A program made the translations under genes and the position numbers. This document shows, in pieces, positions 8,730 to 17,932 of a stretch of 64,000 nt of DNA. Positions within the stretch are counted from its first letter, which is position 1, and the number at the start of each line of letters is the position of its first letter. Under the pieces are notes generated by a model that was given only the letters and a program-made list of their open reading frames with translations, did not search any database and had not been told where the DNA came from. The stretch lies in the NCBI GenBank assembly GCA_934476455.1, contig CAKSNY010000004.1, positions 1-64,000 on the forward strand. The letters are read 5' to 3'. The stretch comes from an uncultured Clostridia bacterium. Lineage in GTDB: Bacteria; Bacillota; Clostridia; UMGS1883.

Positions 8730-8804
8730 ATATGAAAGAAGCTGTTTTACAGCTTCTTTCATATTGTCGAAAAATGCAGATTTCACAGCGAAATCTGCAT
8801 TTTA
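8730..8804. terminator. Two consecutive terminator hairpins between convergent genes
   Basis: The first hairpin has a 15-bp stem (ATATGAAAGAAGCTG at 8730-8744, complement at 8750-8764). The second has an 11-bp stem (ATGCAGATTTC at 8774-8784, complement at 8790-8800) flanked by T-rich sequence on the plus strand and by A-rich sequence that gives a T-tract on the minus strand. Together they would end both the BspA operon and the merR-like gene. Confidence 0.8.
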
Positions 8805-8810
8805 TTAGTT

Positions 8811-9581
8811 TTATTCTTTTATCGGAATAAGAACCTGCGTTATAAACCTGTGTGGGTCCTTATGCTGCGGCGGACCTTCTATGTACACATGGCGGCATTT
8901 TTCAAGCAGACTTATTTTTGTTTTTTTTGCATAGTCCAAAAGCTTTTCCCGCACAAGCGGCAGCTCCTCATACGGACCGTGATGATATGTGGAAACAGCA
9001 TGAAAGGGAGGAATGTTTAATATATGCTCTCCGACGCTTTCGGGAGGTACGGCAATGCAAAAATCTATTTCACCGGGGTTATTTAATGAATACTGTGTAA
9101 AATACATTCTTCTGGTTGTGTCGGTTCCGTAGGTGCGCATTGCCTCCAGCGCTGTTTTTCTTAAAAGCGCGCTTTTTTCCGAAACGGAATCGGTACAATA
9201 TGTACGATGATAAACAGCTTGCGCGTTAACCGTGATTTCGGTAATTATATTTTGTGTTTTATTTGTCCGTTCGTACAGCTTTTCTATGTTCAGATTCAGC
9301 TCGTCGCGCATTGTTTCCATCCGTTTAATCAACGGGTGCAAATCCGTTTCATCGTTAAAATAATCTTTAATTTCGTCAAGAGAAAGACCAAGCTTTTGAA
9401 AAACGCGTATTGAGCGGATTTTGGTAAGCGTGTCGATGGAATAATACCTGTTGCCGGTCAAGCCCTCCTTAACATCGGGGGTTATAAGCCCCTTTACTTC
9501 ATAATTTAAAATGATTTTGCGTGTGATATTTACCGACTTGGCAATTTCGCCTATCGAAAACATACTCTTATCAGAATTCAT
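8811..9581 (-). CDS. MerR-family regulator with GyrI-like effector-binding domain
   Basis: A 256-residue activator-type regulator. Residues 8-75 are a MerR winged helix (FSIGEIAKSVNITRKIILNY, then GNRYYSIDTLTKIRSIRVFQ). A dimerisation helix spans about 90-120, and the C-terminal ~130 residues resemble the GyrI/AraC-type effector-binding fold seen in BmrR-like multidrug sensors (HAVSTYHHGPYEELPLVREK). Such proteins bind hydrophobic or cationic compounds and usually regulate an exporter. No exporter is adjacent, so the target may be itself or distant. The ATG at 9581 is preceded by GGGAG; a perfect promoter and an inverted repeat lie upstream. Confidence 0.85.
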   Translation of the reverse strand: MNSDKSMFSIGEIAKSVNITRKIILNYEVKGLITPDVKEGLTGNRYYSIDTLTKIRSIRVFQKLGLSLDEIKDYFNDETDLHPLIKRMETMRDELNLNIEKLYERTNKTQNIITEITVNAQAVYHRTYCTDSVSEKSALLRKTALEAMRTYGTDTTRRMYFTQYSLNNPGEIDFCIAVPPESVGEHILNIPPFHAVSTYHHGPYEELPLVREKLLDYAKKTKISLLEKCRHVYIEGPPQHKDPHRFITQVLIPIKE

Positions 9582-9615
9582 AACGGCTCCCGTATTATAT
9601 ATTCTTAAACAAATT

Positions 9616-9641
9616 TATATCGACCACCGATGTGCGATATA
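9616..9641. promoter_or_regulatory. Inverted repeat, candidate operator of the merR-like gene
   Basis: TATATCG at 9616-9622 and CGATATA at 9635-9641 form a perfect 7-bp inverted repeat with a 12-base gap. It covers the predicted transcription start of the minus-strand gene and lies downstream of its -10 box, which suggests repression rather than the classical MerR arrangement between -35 and -10. Confidence 0.4.
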
Positions 9642-9646
9642 CGGCG

Positions 9647-9675
9647 ATTATAGCATACAATGCGCTGTGTGTCAA
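9647..9675 (-). promoter_or_regulatory. Consensus sigma-A promoter of the merR-like gene
   Basis: On the minus strand, TTGACA (9675-9670), a 17-base spacer and TATAAT (9652-9647) match the consensus exactly. The 17-base spacing differs from the 19-20-base spacing of classical MerR-activated promoters. Confidence 0.8.
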
Positions 9676-9811
9676 GAAGCGAACGGCGCATTATTCTGAT
9701 TTTAAGGGCTGCCCGTGACGCAAGGCTCATAAATTTGTTTGTCTTAAATTATGTTTTCGTAAATAAAGCGCCTGATTAAAGAAAAAACAGGGTATAAAAG
9801 GAAAAAAAAGC

Positions 9812-9840
9812 TTGACATTTTACACGCTGTTTGCTATAGT
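9812..9840 (+). promoter_or_regulatory. Promoter of the str (rpsL) operon
   Basis: TTGACA (9812-9817), a 17-base spacer and TATAGT (9835-9840) lie about 85 bases upstream of the rpsL start. The region from 9676 to 9811 shows no gene or other clear signal. Confidence 0.8.
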
Positions 9841-9924
9841 AATGTAGTGGTATGTTAGGTGGGGTTTGTTTGCATATTTGCATACAGGCTTTGCCGGCAT
9901 AAATCTATAATCGGAGGTGAAATC

Positions 9925-10338
9925 ATGCCAACCTTTAATCAGCTTGTCAGAAAGGGTAGGGAAACATCCGTTTCTAAATCAACGGCTCCCGCACTTCAAA
10001 AGGGTCTTAACTCCCTGAAGAAAGCCGCAACTGACCAAAGCTCGCCGCAAAAGAGAGGTGTTTGCACAAACGTTAAAACGCAAACCCCCAAGAAGCCCAA
10101 CTCGGCTCTTCGTAAGATTGCCAGGGTAAGGCTGTCAAACGGTATTGAGGTAACAAGCTATATTCCCGGCGTAGGTCACAACCTGCAGGAGCATAGCGTT
10201 GTTCTTATCCGCGGCGGCAGAGTAAAGGACTTGCCCGGTGTTCGTTACCATATCATCCGCGGTACGCTTGATACAGCAGGTGTAAACGGTCGTTTGCAGT
10301 CCAGATCAAAGTACGGCGCTAAGAGGCCGAAGAAGTAA
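9925..10338 (+). CDS. rpsL: 30S ribosomal protein S12
   Basis: S12 of 137 residues, a decoding-centre protein of the 30S subunit. The conserved loops TPKKPNSALRKIARV and GVGHNLQEHSV are intact, including the lysines at which streptomycin-resistance substitutions occur in this family. The start at 9925 has GGAGGTGA at the right distance and gives the family's N-terminus (MPTFNQLVRKGR); an upstream in-frame extension to 9859 has no support. It is the first gene of the cluster rpsL-rpsG-fusA-tuf. Confidence 0.98.
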   Translation: MPTFNQLVRKGRETSVSKSTAPALQKGLNSLKKAATDQSSPQKRGVCTNVKTQTPKKPNSALRKIARVRLSNGIEVTSYIPGVGHNLQEHSVVLIRGGRVKDLPGVRYHIIRGTLDTAGVNGRLQSRSKYGAKRPKK

Positions 10339-10464
10339 TTTTCTCCGTGCAGTTAGCACCCGGTGTGACGTACGGATTTATATATATTTGTCGTTGCACT
10401 TACGGCGGCTTAAGCCGCAGAGTACCTATGAATTCATTAAAATTTTATGAAGGAGGGAAGAATA

Positions 10465-10935
10465 GTGCCAAGAAGAGGTTTTATTCCCAAACGTGATGTA
10501 TTACCGGATCCGGTATACAATGATAAGGTGGTAACACGCCTTATAAACAATATCATGCTTGACGGTAAAAAGGGTACCGCACAGAAGATTGTGTACGGTG
10601 CTTTCGAGATTATCGGCGAGAAGACAGGTAAAGAGCCTGTTGAGGTTTTCCGTGAGGCTATGGACAACATTATGCCTGTGCTTGAGGTAAAGGCAAGACG
10701 TGTCGGCGGTGCAACGTACCAGGTTCCCATGGAGGTGCGCCCCGAAAGAAGACAAACCCTCGGTCTCAGATGGCTGACTCTTTATTCAAGAGTCCGCAGC
10801 GAAAAGACCATGGCTGAGCGCCTTGCAGCGGAGATTATCGACGCTACAAACAATTTGGGCTCGGCTGTTAAAAAGAGAGAAGATACCCACAAAATGGCAG
10901 AGGCGAACAAGGCTTTTGCACATTACCGTTGGTAA
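10465..10935 (+). CDS. rpsG: 30S ribosomal protein S7
   Basis: S7 of 156 residues, the usual length; it nucleates folding of the 3' domain of 16S rRNA. The start is taken as GTG at 10465, since AAGGAGGG lies just before it and the product then begins MPRRGFIPKRDV as in other bacteria; an ATG at 10447 lies upstream of that ribosome site. The spacing from rpsL is 126 bases, longer than usual in this operon, and shows no clear promoter. Confidence 0.98.
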   Translation: MPRRGFIPKRDVLPDPVYNDKVVTRLINNIMLDGKKGTAQKIVYGAFEIIGEKTGKEPVEVFREAMDNIMPVLEVKARRVGGATYQVPMEVRPERRQTLGLRWLTLYSRVRSEKTMAERLAAEIIDATNNLGSAVKKREDTHKMAEANKAFAHYRW

Positions 10936-10979
10936 GTTAATCTTTCTGTTTAGTTTTTTAAGTATACAAGGAGGATATT

Positions 10980-13061
10980 ATGCCAAGAGAATATTCGTTG
11001 GAAAAAACAAGAAATATCGGTATAATGGCTCATATTGATGCCGGTAAGACTACAACAACAGAAAGAATACTTTTCTACACCGGTGTAAACTATAAGATTG
11101 GTGAAACACATGACGGGTCGGCAACGATGGACTGGATGGCTCAGGAGCAGGAGAGAGGTATTACAATAACCTCTGCCGCAACAACAGCCCATTGGCTTGG
11201 CCACAGAATCAATATTATCGATACACCCGGCCACGTTGATTTCACGGTAGAGGTAGAGCGTTCGCTGCGCGTGCTTGACGGTTCCGTAACCGTTTTCTGC
11301 GCAAAGGGCGGCGTAGAGCCTCAGAGTGAGACCGTTTGGCGTCAGGCGGACAAGTATAATGTACCCAGAATGGCCTATGTAAATAAAATGGACATTCTCG
11401 GTGCTGATTTCTACAATGTTGTAAATATGATGAAAGAACGCTTGCAGTGTAATGCCGTTCCGATTCAGCTTCCTATCGGTAAGGAGGATACTTTCAAGGG
11501 CTTGATTGACCTTGTTGAAATGAAGGCTTATGTGTATTATGACGATCTCGGAAAAGATATCCGTCAGGAGGAAATTCCGGAGGATATGCGTGAGCTGGCA
11601 GAAAAGTATCATTCTGAAATGATTGAGCATGTTGCAGAAACAGATGAAGAACTCATGGAAAAATACCTTGAAGGTGAAGAACTTACCGTAGAGGAAATTA
11701 AGCGCGGTATCCGTAAGGCAACAATTGCCGTAACAATGATACCCGTAACATGCGGTACTTCGTACAGAAACAAGGGCGTTCAGAAGCTTCTCGACGCTAT
11801 TGTTGACTATATGCCCTCTCCGCTCGATATACCCGCTATAAAGGGTGTTAATCCCGAGACGGACGAGGAGGAGGAGCGTCCCGCTGATGACAATGCACCG
11901 TTCAGTGCCTTGGCATTTAAGATTATGACAGACCCGTTTGTAGGAAAGCTTTGCTTCTTCCGTGTATATTCGGGTAAGATGCAGTCGGGCGCATACCTTC
12001 TTAACAGCACAAAGGATAATAAGGAAAGATTCGGCAGAATTTTGCAGATGCACGCTAACCACCGCCGCGATATAGATGTCGTTTACAGCGGTGATATTGC
12101 GGCAGCTGTAGGCCTTAAGAATACTACAACAGGTGACACGCTTTGTGATGAGGCGCACCCCATTATTCTTGAGTCTATGGAATTCCCCGAGCCTGTTATC
12201 CGCGTAGCTATAGAGCCTAAGACAAAGGCAGGACAGGAAAAGATGGGTATAGCTCTTGCAAAGCTTGCGGAAGAGGATCCCACTTTCAAAACTTATACAG
12301 ATGAAGAAACAGGTCAGACAATTATCGCCGGAATGGGCGAGCTTCACCTTGAAATTATTGTTGACCGTCTTCTTCGCGAGTTTAAGGTAGAGGCAAACGT
12401 CGGTAAGCCCCAGGTTAGCTATCGTGAAACAATTCGTAAGGCCGTTAAGGTTGAGCATAAATATGCCCGCCAGAGCGGTGGTAAAGGTCAGTACGGTCAT
12501 GTTCTTTTGGAACTTGAACCCCTTGAACCGGGCGGCGGATACGAATTTGTAAACAAGATTGTCGGCGGTGCTATTCCCAAGGAATATATCCCCGCAGTTG
12601 ACGCAGGTATTCAGGGCGCTATGCAGTCCGGTGTGCTTGCGGGTTACAACGTTGTTGACGTTCGCGTAACGCTTTATGACGGTTCTTATCACGAGGTCGA
12701 CTCTTCGGAAATGGCGTTTAAGATTGCTGCATCAATGGCATTTAAAGAGGGTTGCCGCAAGGCTGACCCGGTACTGAAAGAACCAATAATGCAGGTAGAC
12801 GTAAACGTTCCCGAGGAATATATGGGCGATGTTATCGGTGACCTTTCAAGCCGCCGCGGACAGATACAGGGTATGGAAGCAAGAAACGGCAGCCAGGCAA
12901 TTTCTGCATTTGTTCCGCTCAGCGAAATGTTCGGTTATGCAACCGACCTTCGCAGCAAGACGCAGGGTCGCGGAAGCTACTCGATGAGCCCGTCTCATTA
13001 TGAGGAAGTTCCCAAGAGTATTATGGAAGAGGTTATATCCCTCAGAAATAAGAAAGACTGA
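10980..13061 (+). CDS. fusA: Elongation factor G
   Basis: EF-G of 693 residues, the GTPase that drives ribosomal translocation and, with RRF, recycling. The GTP-binding motifs are complete: AHIDAGKTTTTERIL (G1), ERGITI (G2 region), DTPGHVDFT (G3) and NKMD (G4). Domains II to V follow at normal length, with the domain IV region SGGKGQYGHV present. It starts 44 bases after rpsG behind AAGGAGG and is part of the str operon. Confidence 0.98.
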   Translation: MPREYSLEKTRNIGIMAHIDAGKTTTTERILFYTGVNYKIGETHDGSATMDWMAQEQERGITITSAATTAHWLGHRINIIDTPGHVDFTVEVERSLRVLDGSVTVFCAKGGVEPQSETVWRQADKYNVPRMAYVNKMDILGADFYNVVNMMKERLQCNAVPIQLPIGKEDTFKGLIDLVEMKAYVYYDDLGKDIRQEEIPEDMRELAEKYHSEMIEHVAETDEELMEKYLEGEELTVEEIKRGIRKATIAVTMIPVTCGTSYRNKGVQKLLDAIVDYMPSPLDIPAIKGVNPETDEEEERPADDNAPFSALAFKIMTDPFVGKLCFFRVYSGKMQSGAYLLNSTKDNKERFGRILQMHANHRRDIDVVYSGDIAAAVGLKNTTTGDTLCDEAHPIILESMEFPEPVIRVAIEPKTKAGQEKMGIALAKLAEEDPTFKTYTDEETGQTIIAGMGELHLEIIVDRLLREFKVEANVGKPQVSYRETIRKAVKVEHKYARQSGGKGQYGHVLLELEPLEPGGGYEFVNKIVGGAIPKEYIPAVDAGIQGAMQSGVLAGYNVVDVRVTLYDGSYHEVDSSEMAFKIAASMAFKEGCRKADPVLKEPIMQVDVNVPEEYMGDVIGDLSSRRGQIQGMEARNGSQAISAFVPLSEMFGYATDLRSKTQGRGSYSMSPSHYEEVPKSIMEEVISLRNKKD

Positions 13062-13079
13062 TAATATTAAAAATTTTTA

Positions 13080-13108
13080 TTGATTTTAATTTTCCGATAT
13101 ATTATAAT
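13080..13108 (+). promoter_or_regulatory. Own promoter of tuf
   Basis: TTGATT (13080-13085), 17 bases, TATAAT (13103-13108) lie in the 86-base fusA-tuf gap, so tuf can be transcribed apart from the rest of the str operon, as is common for this highly expressed gene. Confidence 0.75.
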
Positions 13109-13147
13109 AGATATATCTAAAACTAACCATTTAAGGAGGATTTTACA

Positions 13148-14350
13148 ATGGCAAAGGCTACATTTGAAAGAAACAAGCCCCACGTTAACATTGGTACAAT
13201 CGGTCACGTTGACCATGGTAAGACATCTCTTACCGCTGCAATCACAAAGGTACTTGGCATGAAGGGTCAGGCTAACTTCACAGCATATGACCAGATCGAC
13301 AAGGCACCCGAAGAAAAAGCAAGAGGAATCACGATATCCACAGCACACGTTGAGTATGAGACAGACAAGCGTCACTACGCACACGTTGACTGCCCCGGAC
13401 ATGCTGACTACGTTAAGAACATGATCACAGGTGCAGCTCAGATGGACGGTGCTATCCTTGTTGTTTCCGCTGCTGACGGTCCTATGCCTCAGACACGTGA
13501 GCACATCCTTCTCAGCCGTCAGGTTGGCGTTCCCTACATTGTTGTATTTCTTAACAAGGTAGACCAGGTTGACGATCCCGAGCTTCTTGAGCTTGTTGAG
13601 ATGGAAGTAAGAGATCTTCTTACAGAGTATGAGTTCCCGGGAGATGAAATCCCGATCGTTGCAGGCAGCGCACTTCAGGTTCTTGAGTCTACTTCTACAG
13701 ACATCAATGATCCCGTATACGCTCCTATCCTTGAGCTCATGGATAAGGTTGACGAGTATATTCCTACTCCTCAGCGTCCCACAGATCAGCCTTTCCTTAT
13801 GCCCGTCGAGGACGTATTCTCAATCACAGGTCGTGGTACAGTTGCTACAGGCCGTGTAGAGAGAGGTACTCTCCAGGTTAACGAAGAAGTTGAAATCGTT
13901 GGTCTTGCTGATGCAGCACGTAAGGTTGTTGTAACAGGTATCGAAATGTTCAGAAAGCTTCTTCCCCAGGCAGAAGCAGGCGACAATATCGGTGCGCTTC
14001 TTCGCGGTGTGCAGAGAAACGAAATCGAAAGAGGACAGGTTCTTGCAAAGCCCGGCACAATTCATCCGCATACAAAGTTTAAGGGTGAGGTTTACGTTCT
14101 TACAAAGGATGAAGGCGGTCGTCATACTCCGTTCTTCAACAACTATCGTCCGCAGTTCTATTTCAGAACAACTGACGTTACAGGCGTTATCACTCTTCCC
14201 GAGGGTACAGAAATGTGCATGCCCGGAGATAACGTAACAATGGCTGTTGAGCTTATCACTCCTATCGCTATCGAAGAGGGACTTCGTTTCGCTATTCGTG
14301 AAGGCGGCAGAACTGTAGGTTCCGGCGTTGTAACAGCTATCGAGGCGTAA
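13148..14350 (+). CDS. tuf: Elongation factor Tu
   Basis: EF-Tu of 400 residues, which delivers aminoacyl-tRNA to the ribosome. Motifs: GHVDHGKTSL (P-loop), RGITIS, DCPGHADYVKNM and NKVD. Domains II and III are complete (TGRGTVATGRVERG, PGDNVTM). The codon usage differs from its neighbours in favouring C-ending codons such as ATC, TTC and AAC, as expected for a very highly expressed gene. It has its own promoter and is followed by a strong terminator, ending the cluster. Confidence 0.98.
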   Translation: MAKATFERNKPHVNIGTIGHVDHGKTSLTAAITKVLGMKGQANFTAYDQIDKAPEEKARGITISTAHVEYETDKRHYAHVDCPGHADYVKNMITGAAQMDGAILVVSAADGPMPQTREHILLSRQVGVPYIVVFLNKVDQVDDPELLELVEMEVRDLLTEYEFPGDEIPIVAGSALQVLESTSTDINDPVYAPILELMDKVDEYIPTPQRPTDQPFLMPVEDVFSITGRGTVATGRVERGTLQVNEEVEIVGLADAARKVVVTGIEMFRKLLPQAEAGDNIGALLRGVQRNEIERGQVLAKPGTIHPHTKFKGEVYVLTKDEGGRHTPFFNNYRPQFYFRTTDVTGVITLPEGTEMCMPGDNVTMAVELITPIAIEEGLRFAIREGGRTVGSGVVTAIEA

Positions 14351-14385
14351 GTATATAGTTTATATTAGGCTTTTAGCTTACAGAA

Positions 14386-14419
14386 AGCGGCTTCTCCGTT
14401 ATGGAGGAGCCGCTTTTTT
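14386..14419 (+). terminator. Intrinsic terminator after tuf
   Basis: A 12-bp stem with one G-U pair (AGCGGCTTCTCC at 14386-14397, partner at 14403-14414) is followed by six T residues. Confidence 0.92.
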
Positions 14420-14527
14420 GTGCTTTTGTAGTTGGGCTGGGCTTTCGCCTGTCTGACCGCTGCACCGTTAAAATGGTAAATACGGCGCTGTATGTCATAT
14501 ATCTGCAGTGTGCGGTGAAAAATACGG

Positions 14528-14558
14528 TTGCAATATTCTACATGGAATGATAGAATAT
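14528..14558 (+). promoter_or_regulatory. Promoter with overlapping inverted repeat upstream of the GH18 gene
   Basis: TTGCAA (14528-14533), 17 bases, TAGAAT (14551-14556). An 8-bp perfect inverted repeat (ATATTCTA at 14533-14540, TAGAATAT at 14551-14558) overlaps both boxes and could be an operator. Confidence 0.5.
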
Positions 14559-14587
14559 ACTTAAAAGAAAGGACGGATGATTTTATT

Positions 14588-16333
14588 ATGAAAAAGCTTT
14601 TAGCCGCCTTGCTGGTTGTTTTTTGTATCGGTGCAAGCAGCGTCTTTGCCAAAAATCCTTACGGATTAAGTGATGAATCAATGACGTTTTTAAACGAATA
14701 TAATATTGATTACAATATTTTTTCTGAGATTTTTAACGGAAAAGAGGATATAGAAGCGTTAGAAAAGCTTGAAAACTCTATTTTAAGTGTTAAATCACAG
14801 GCGCAGGCATACGGCTTTAACGAAATACAGGTAAAAGCTTTAATAAATAATGATATAAAAAGTATTCTTAGTTACAGAAAAGTGGAATTTGTTACAATTC
14901 CGAAATGCAAGGTAACCTTTAACGGTCAAACGGTGGATTCTTCCGTAAGACAATATCCGCTTTTGCAATTCAGGGATATAACGTATTTCCCGATGACATA
15001 TGACGATTGCAGATTTCTTGGGCTTACGACGCAGTGGGATGACGCACAAAAGAAGTTGACAATAGAGAAACAAGCTGTTGAAAATGCGAAATATAATGAT
15101 TATGGCAACTATCAAAACAGGGAAACATACGTATATAAAAATATTGATGGAATAGCGGGAGATGTAGAAAACTGTAAGTTTAAAATAATGGTAAACGGAA
15201 AAGAAACGGTTAATGCAGATGAAAAATATCCGCTGCTGATTTTTAGAAATATAACTTATTTTCCGCTTACATGGAGATTTGCGGTGGATGAATTCGGATG
15301 GGAATACAACTACGATGAAGAAAACGGTCTTGTGATAAATTCCGGTAAAGAAAAGCCGACCGAGGAAAATAACGGGCAGTTTCGCATTATCGGGTACTAT
15401 TCCGGAGATTTATTTGACGAGCCGCTTGATGCTCTTCAAACGGATAAGCTTACACACATTATGTACGCGTTTTTAATTCCGCAAAAGGACGGAACGTGTA
15501 TGCCGTTTCAAAATGCGGATAAGGTAAAGGCGCTTGTGGAAAAAGCACATAATGACGGCTGCAAGGTATATGCGGCTGTCGGCGGATGGTCATATAATGA
15601 TGTGCCGTTATCGCAAACCTTTGAAGAAATATCATCAGACGATACGCTGCGCGGAAAGTTTATTTTAAACATTGCAGATATAACGGAAGAATACGGATTT
15701 GACGGGGTGGAGCTTGACTGGGAATATCCATCGGAATTAACGGCAAAGAATTATGAAAAGCTTGTGACGGAGCTTTGCGGCAAGCTGCGTGAAAACAAAA
15801 AATATGTAACAGCTGCGCTTAACGGGGCATGGTCGGCAACGGAGGGACCGGAGGTGTCGAACCATGTTTCACAGGCTGTGCTTGACGCGTTGGAGTTTAT
15901 AAACGTAATGGGCTATGATATGAATAACACGCAGCACAGCCCGTTTTGGTTTGCAAACACATCAATCGATTATTGGCTTACGAGGGGTGTTCCGGCGGAT
16001 AAAATTGTATTGGGAATGCCGCTTTATGCGCGCCCAAGTTGGATGCAATACCGCCACATTGTAGAAGAAAATCCGGAGAACGCATACAGCGATTATACAA
16101 ATATAAACGGGGCGGATTGTTATTACAACGGACTTCCCACTCTTTGCAAAAAAACCGTTCTTGCAAAAGAAAAGGCAGGCGGGGTGATGCTGTTTGACGT
16201 TAATGAGGACGCAGCCGGAAAGCTTAGCGCGGTGACAATGATTGACAACGTAGTAACCGAGCTTTCAAAAGGCGGACTGAGCGAAAGCAATGCAGAGCTT
16301 TTAAAAAGGGCTGATGAAAGCAGTGAAAAATAA
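14588..16333 (+). CDS. Secreted GH18-family glycosidase with copper-amine-oxidase-like N-terminal domains
   Basis: A 581-residue exported protein. A signal peptide (KKLLAALLVVFCIGASSVFA) is followed by a helical stretch, then two copies of the copper-amine-oxidase N-terminal-like module. These are recognisable by the paired pattern FRDITYFPMTYDD / FRNITYFPLTWRF and are a common wall-associated stalk domain in Clostridia. From about residue 260 a GH18 barrel begins (FRIIGYYSGD), with VGGWSY and the catalytic box FDGVELDWEYP; Glu379 is the expected proton donor, while the central Asp of DxxDxDxE is Glu375. Likely substrates are chitin-like or peptidoglycan glycans, outside the membrane. The ATG at 14588 matches the signal peptide; an in-frame start at 14528 overlaps the promoter. 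Confidence 0.88.
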   Translation: MKKLLAALLVVFCIGASSVFAKNPYGLSDESMTFLNEYNIDYNIFSEIFNGKEDIEALEKLENSILSVKSQAQAYGFNEIQVKALINNDIKSILSYRKVEFVTIPKCKVTFNGQTVDSSVRQYPLLQFRDITYFPMTYDDCRFLGLTTQWDDAQKKLTIEKQAVENAKYNDYGNYQNRETYVYKNIDGIAGDVENCKFKIMVNGKETVNADEKYPLLIFRNITYFPLTWRFAVDEFGWEYNYDEENGLVINSGKEKPTEENNGQFRIIGYYSGDLFDEPLDALQTDKLTHIMYAFLIPQKDGTCMPFQNADKVKALVEKAHNDGCKVYAAVGGWSYNDVPLSQTFEEISSDDTLRGKFILNIADITEEYGFDGVELDWEYPSELTAKNYEKLVTELCGKLRENKKYVTAALNGAWSATEGPEVSNHVSQAVLDALEFINVMGYDMNNTQHSPFWFANTSIDYWLTRGVPADKIVLGMPLYARPSWMQYRHIVEENPENAYSDYTNINGADCYYNGLPTLCKKTVLAKEKAGGVMLFDVNEDAAGKLSAVTMIDNVVTELSKGGLSESNAELLKRADESSEK

Positions 16334-16366
16334 CAGCAGTATAAACTAAATTGCGGCTTTTCCGGC

Positions 16367-16395
16367 TTGACAAAATACACTGTTTTATATATAAT
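16367..16395 (+). promoter_or_regulatory. Consensus sigma-A promoter
   Basis: TTGACA (16367-16372), 17 bases, TATAAT (16390-16395): an exact consensus match 90 bases upstream of the ACT/MBL gene at 16485. Confidence 0.82.
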
Positions 16396-16484
16396 AACCC
16401 TGTTGCCGATTTCGGCTGTATCGGTGGATTTTGCCCACGATACAGCCGAAAATTATACACAGTATTTTAGACGGAGTACAGCAA

Positions 16485-17924
16485 ATGAAAAAAACATATG
16501 TAACATCTATGCCAAATCATATAGGCGCTTTTTTAAAGGCAAGCAAATGCTTTGCCAATCTCGGAATAAATATTACACGCGTAAGCTATAACAAGGCGGT
16601 TGATTCACATATGCTTTTTATAGACGCGGAGGGCACGAAGGAACAGCTTAAAAAAGCCGATGACGAGCTTTTAAAAATCGGCTATCTGCAAAGCAACCGA
16701 AGCCATACGAGCATTATATTGGTTGAATTTTGCCTCAGAGATGTTTGCGGCAGCGTAACAAAGGTGCTGGAGCTTATAGACGCCTTTAAGTTTAATATTT
16801 CGTATATAAGCTCGCAGGAAAACGGGACGGATTATCAGATGTTTAAAATGGGGCTGTATGTTGACGATTCGGCGCGCATTAAAGAATTTTTAAAAGAAGC
16901 GCAAAAACTGTGCCGTGTGCGTGTGATTGATTACAGCGGGTCGGAAAAAAGCTACGATAACAGCATATTTTACGATTCGTACGTGTCGGCTCTTTCTGAG
17001 ATGATGCAGCTTTCGGATGATGTACGCGAAAAGCTTTTGGTAAACGTTAATCTTGCTATGCAAACGCTTGACGAGAGGGGGCTTTCGCCGCAGCGCACGT
17101 TTGAAAGTATAAATAAATTTGCGCAGCTGCTGTCGATTTCGCGCGGGGAGGGGTTTTTGCCGCGTGTTACAGAGCATAAAATAACCGAAAACACAACAAT
17201 AACGCTGATAGAGCCGCCCTGCGGCAGCAATACAATGATTGTAAAAAGCCTGGGAAACGTACTTTTTATTGACAGCGGCTATGCTTGTTATAAAGAGGAA
17301 ATGGAAAAGATTTTTGTAAAAATAATTCCCGGGTTTGAAAATATGAAAAAAACCGTGCTTGTAACACACGCCGACGTTGACCATTGCGGGCTTATTTGGA
17401 TGTTTGACGAAATACTTGCAAGCCGTAAAACGGCACAGTGCCTTGAAAACGAATATAACGCAAGAAACGGCTACAGAGAGGAAAACCCGCTGCACAAGCC
17501 GTATATAGCAATTTGCAAAATGCTTACGTCTTATAATCCGCCGCAGCCCGGTAAAATTAAACCGATGTGGGGCGACATGAAAGAGCTGTCCGACCCGATT
17601 GAAAAAACGGGAACGTTTGATTTCGGCGAGCTTCACTTTGATGTGTATGAAGGTATGGGCGGGCATCTTAAAGGTGAAATTATACTTATTGACAGCAATC
17701 TGCACATAGCCGTAACGGGCGACGTTTACATAAATGTGCACGGGCTTACGCCGCAGCAGGCAGAGTATAATCGCTATGCACCGATACTTATGACATCGGT
17801 AGACACATTGCCGCGGCTTTGCGCGGCGGAACGCGCGGCGGTTATAAAAAAACTTGGCGGCGGGCGGTGGCAGATTTTCGGTGCACACGGATATAAAAAA
17901 GATTATAATGCAGATAACAAATAG
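16485..17924 (+). CDS. ACT-domain / metallo-beta-lactamase-fold fusion protein
   Basis: A 479-residue protein with two parts. Residues 1-140 look like tandem ACT-like ligand-binding modules (MPNHIGAFLKASKCFANLGI and later VFELIDAFKFNISYISSQENG-like strands), the kind that sense amino acids. After a helical linker, about residues 220-470 form a metallo-beta-lactamase-fold domain with the metal motif THADVDHCG (HxDxDH) and a later GDVY. This places it among MBL hydrolases, though the substrate is unknown. The start is ATG at 16485 behind CGGAG; an upstream start at 16431 lacks a ribosome site. A perfect promoter precedes it and a MATE exporter follows after 8 bases, so the two are probably an operon. 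Confidence 0.8.
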   Translation: MKKTYVTSMPNHIGAFLKASKCFANLGINITRVSYNKAVDSHMLFIDAEGTKEQLKKADDELLKIGYLQSNRSHTSIILVEFCLRDVCGSVTKVLELIDAFKFNISYISSQENGTDYQMFKMGLYVDDSARIKEFLKEAQKLCRVRVIDYSGSEKSYDNSIFYDSYVSALSEMMQLSDDVREKLLVNVNLAMQTLDERGLSPQRTFESINKFAQLLSISRGEGFLPRVTEHKITENTTITLIEPPCGSNTMIVKSLGNVLFIDSGYACYKEEMEKIFVKIIPGFENMKKTVLVTHADVDHCGLIWMFDEILASRKTAQCLENEYNARNGYREENPLHKPYIAICKMLTSYNPPQPGKIKPMWGDMKELSDPIEKTGTFDFGELHFDVYEGMGGHLKGEIILIDSNLHIAVTGDVYINVHGLTPQQAEYNRYAPILMTSVDTLPRLCAAERAAVIKKLGGGRWQIFGAHGYKKDYNADNK

Positions 17925-17932
17925 AGGTACAT

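Noticed and set aside
10950..12692. A 580-codon open frame antisense to fusA
   Set aside because: It is a shadow of EF-G codon bias; the composition is Cys/His/Ile-rich without motifs, and fusA is unmistakable.
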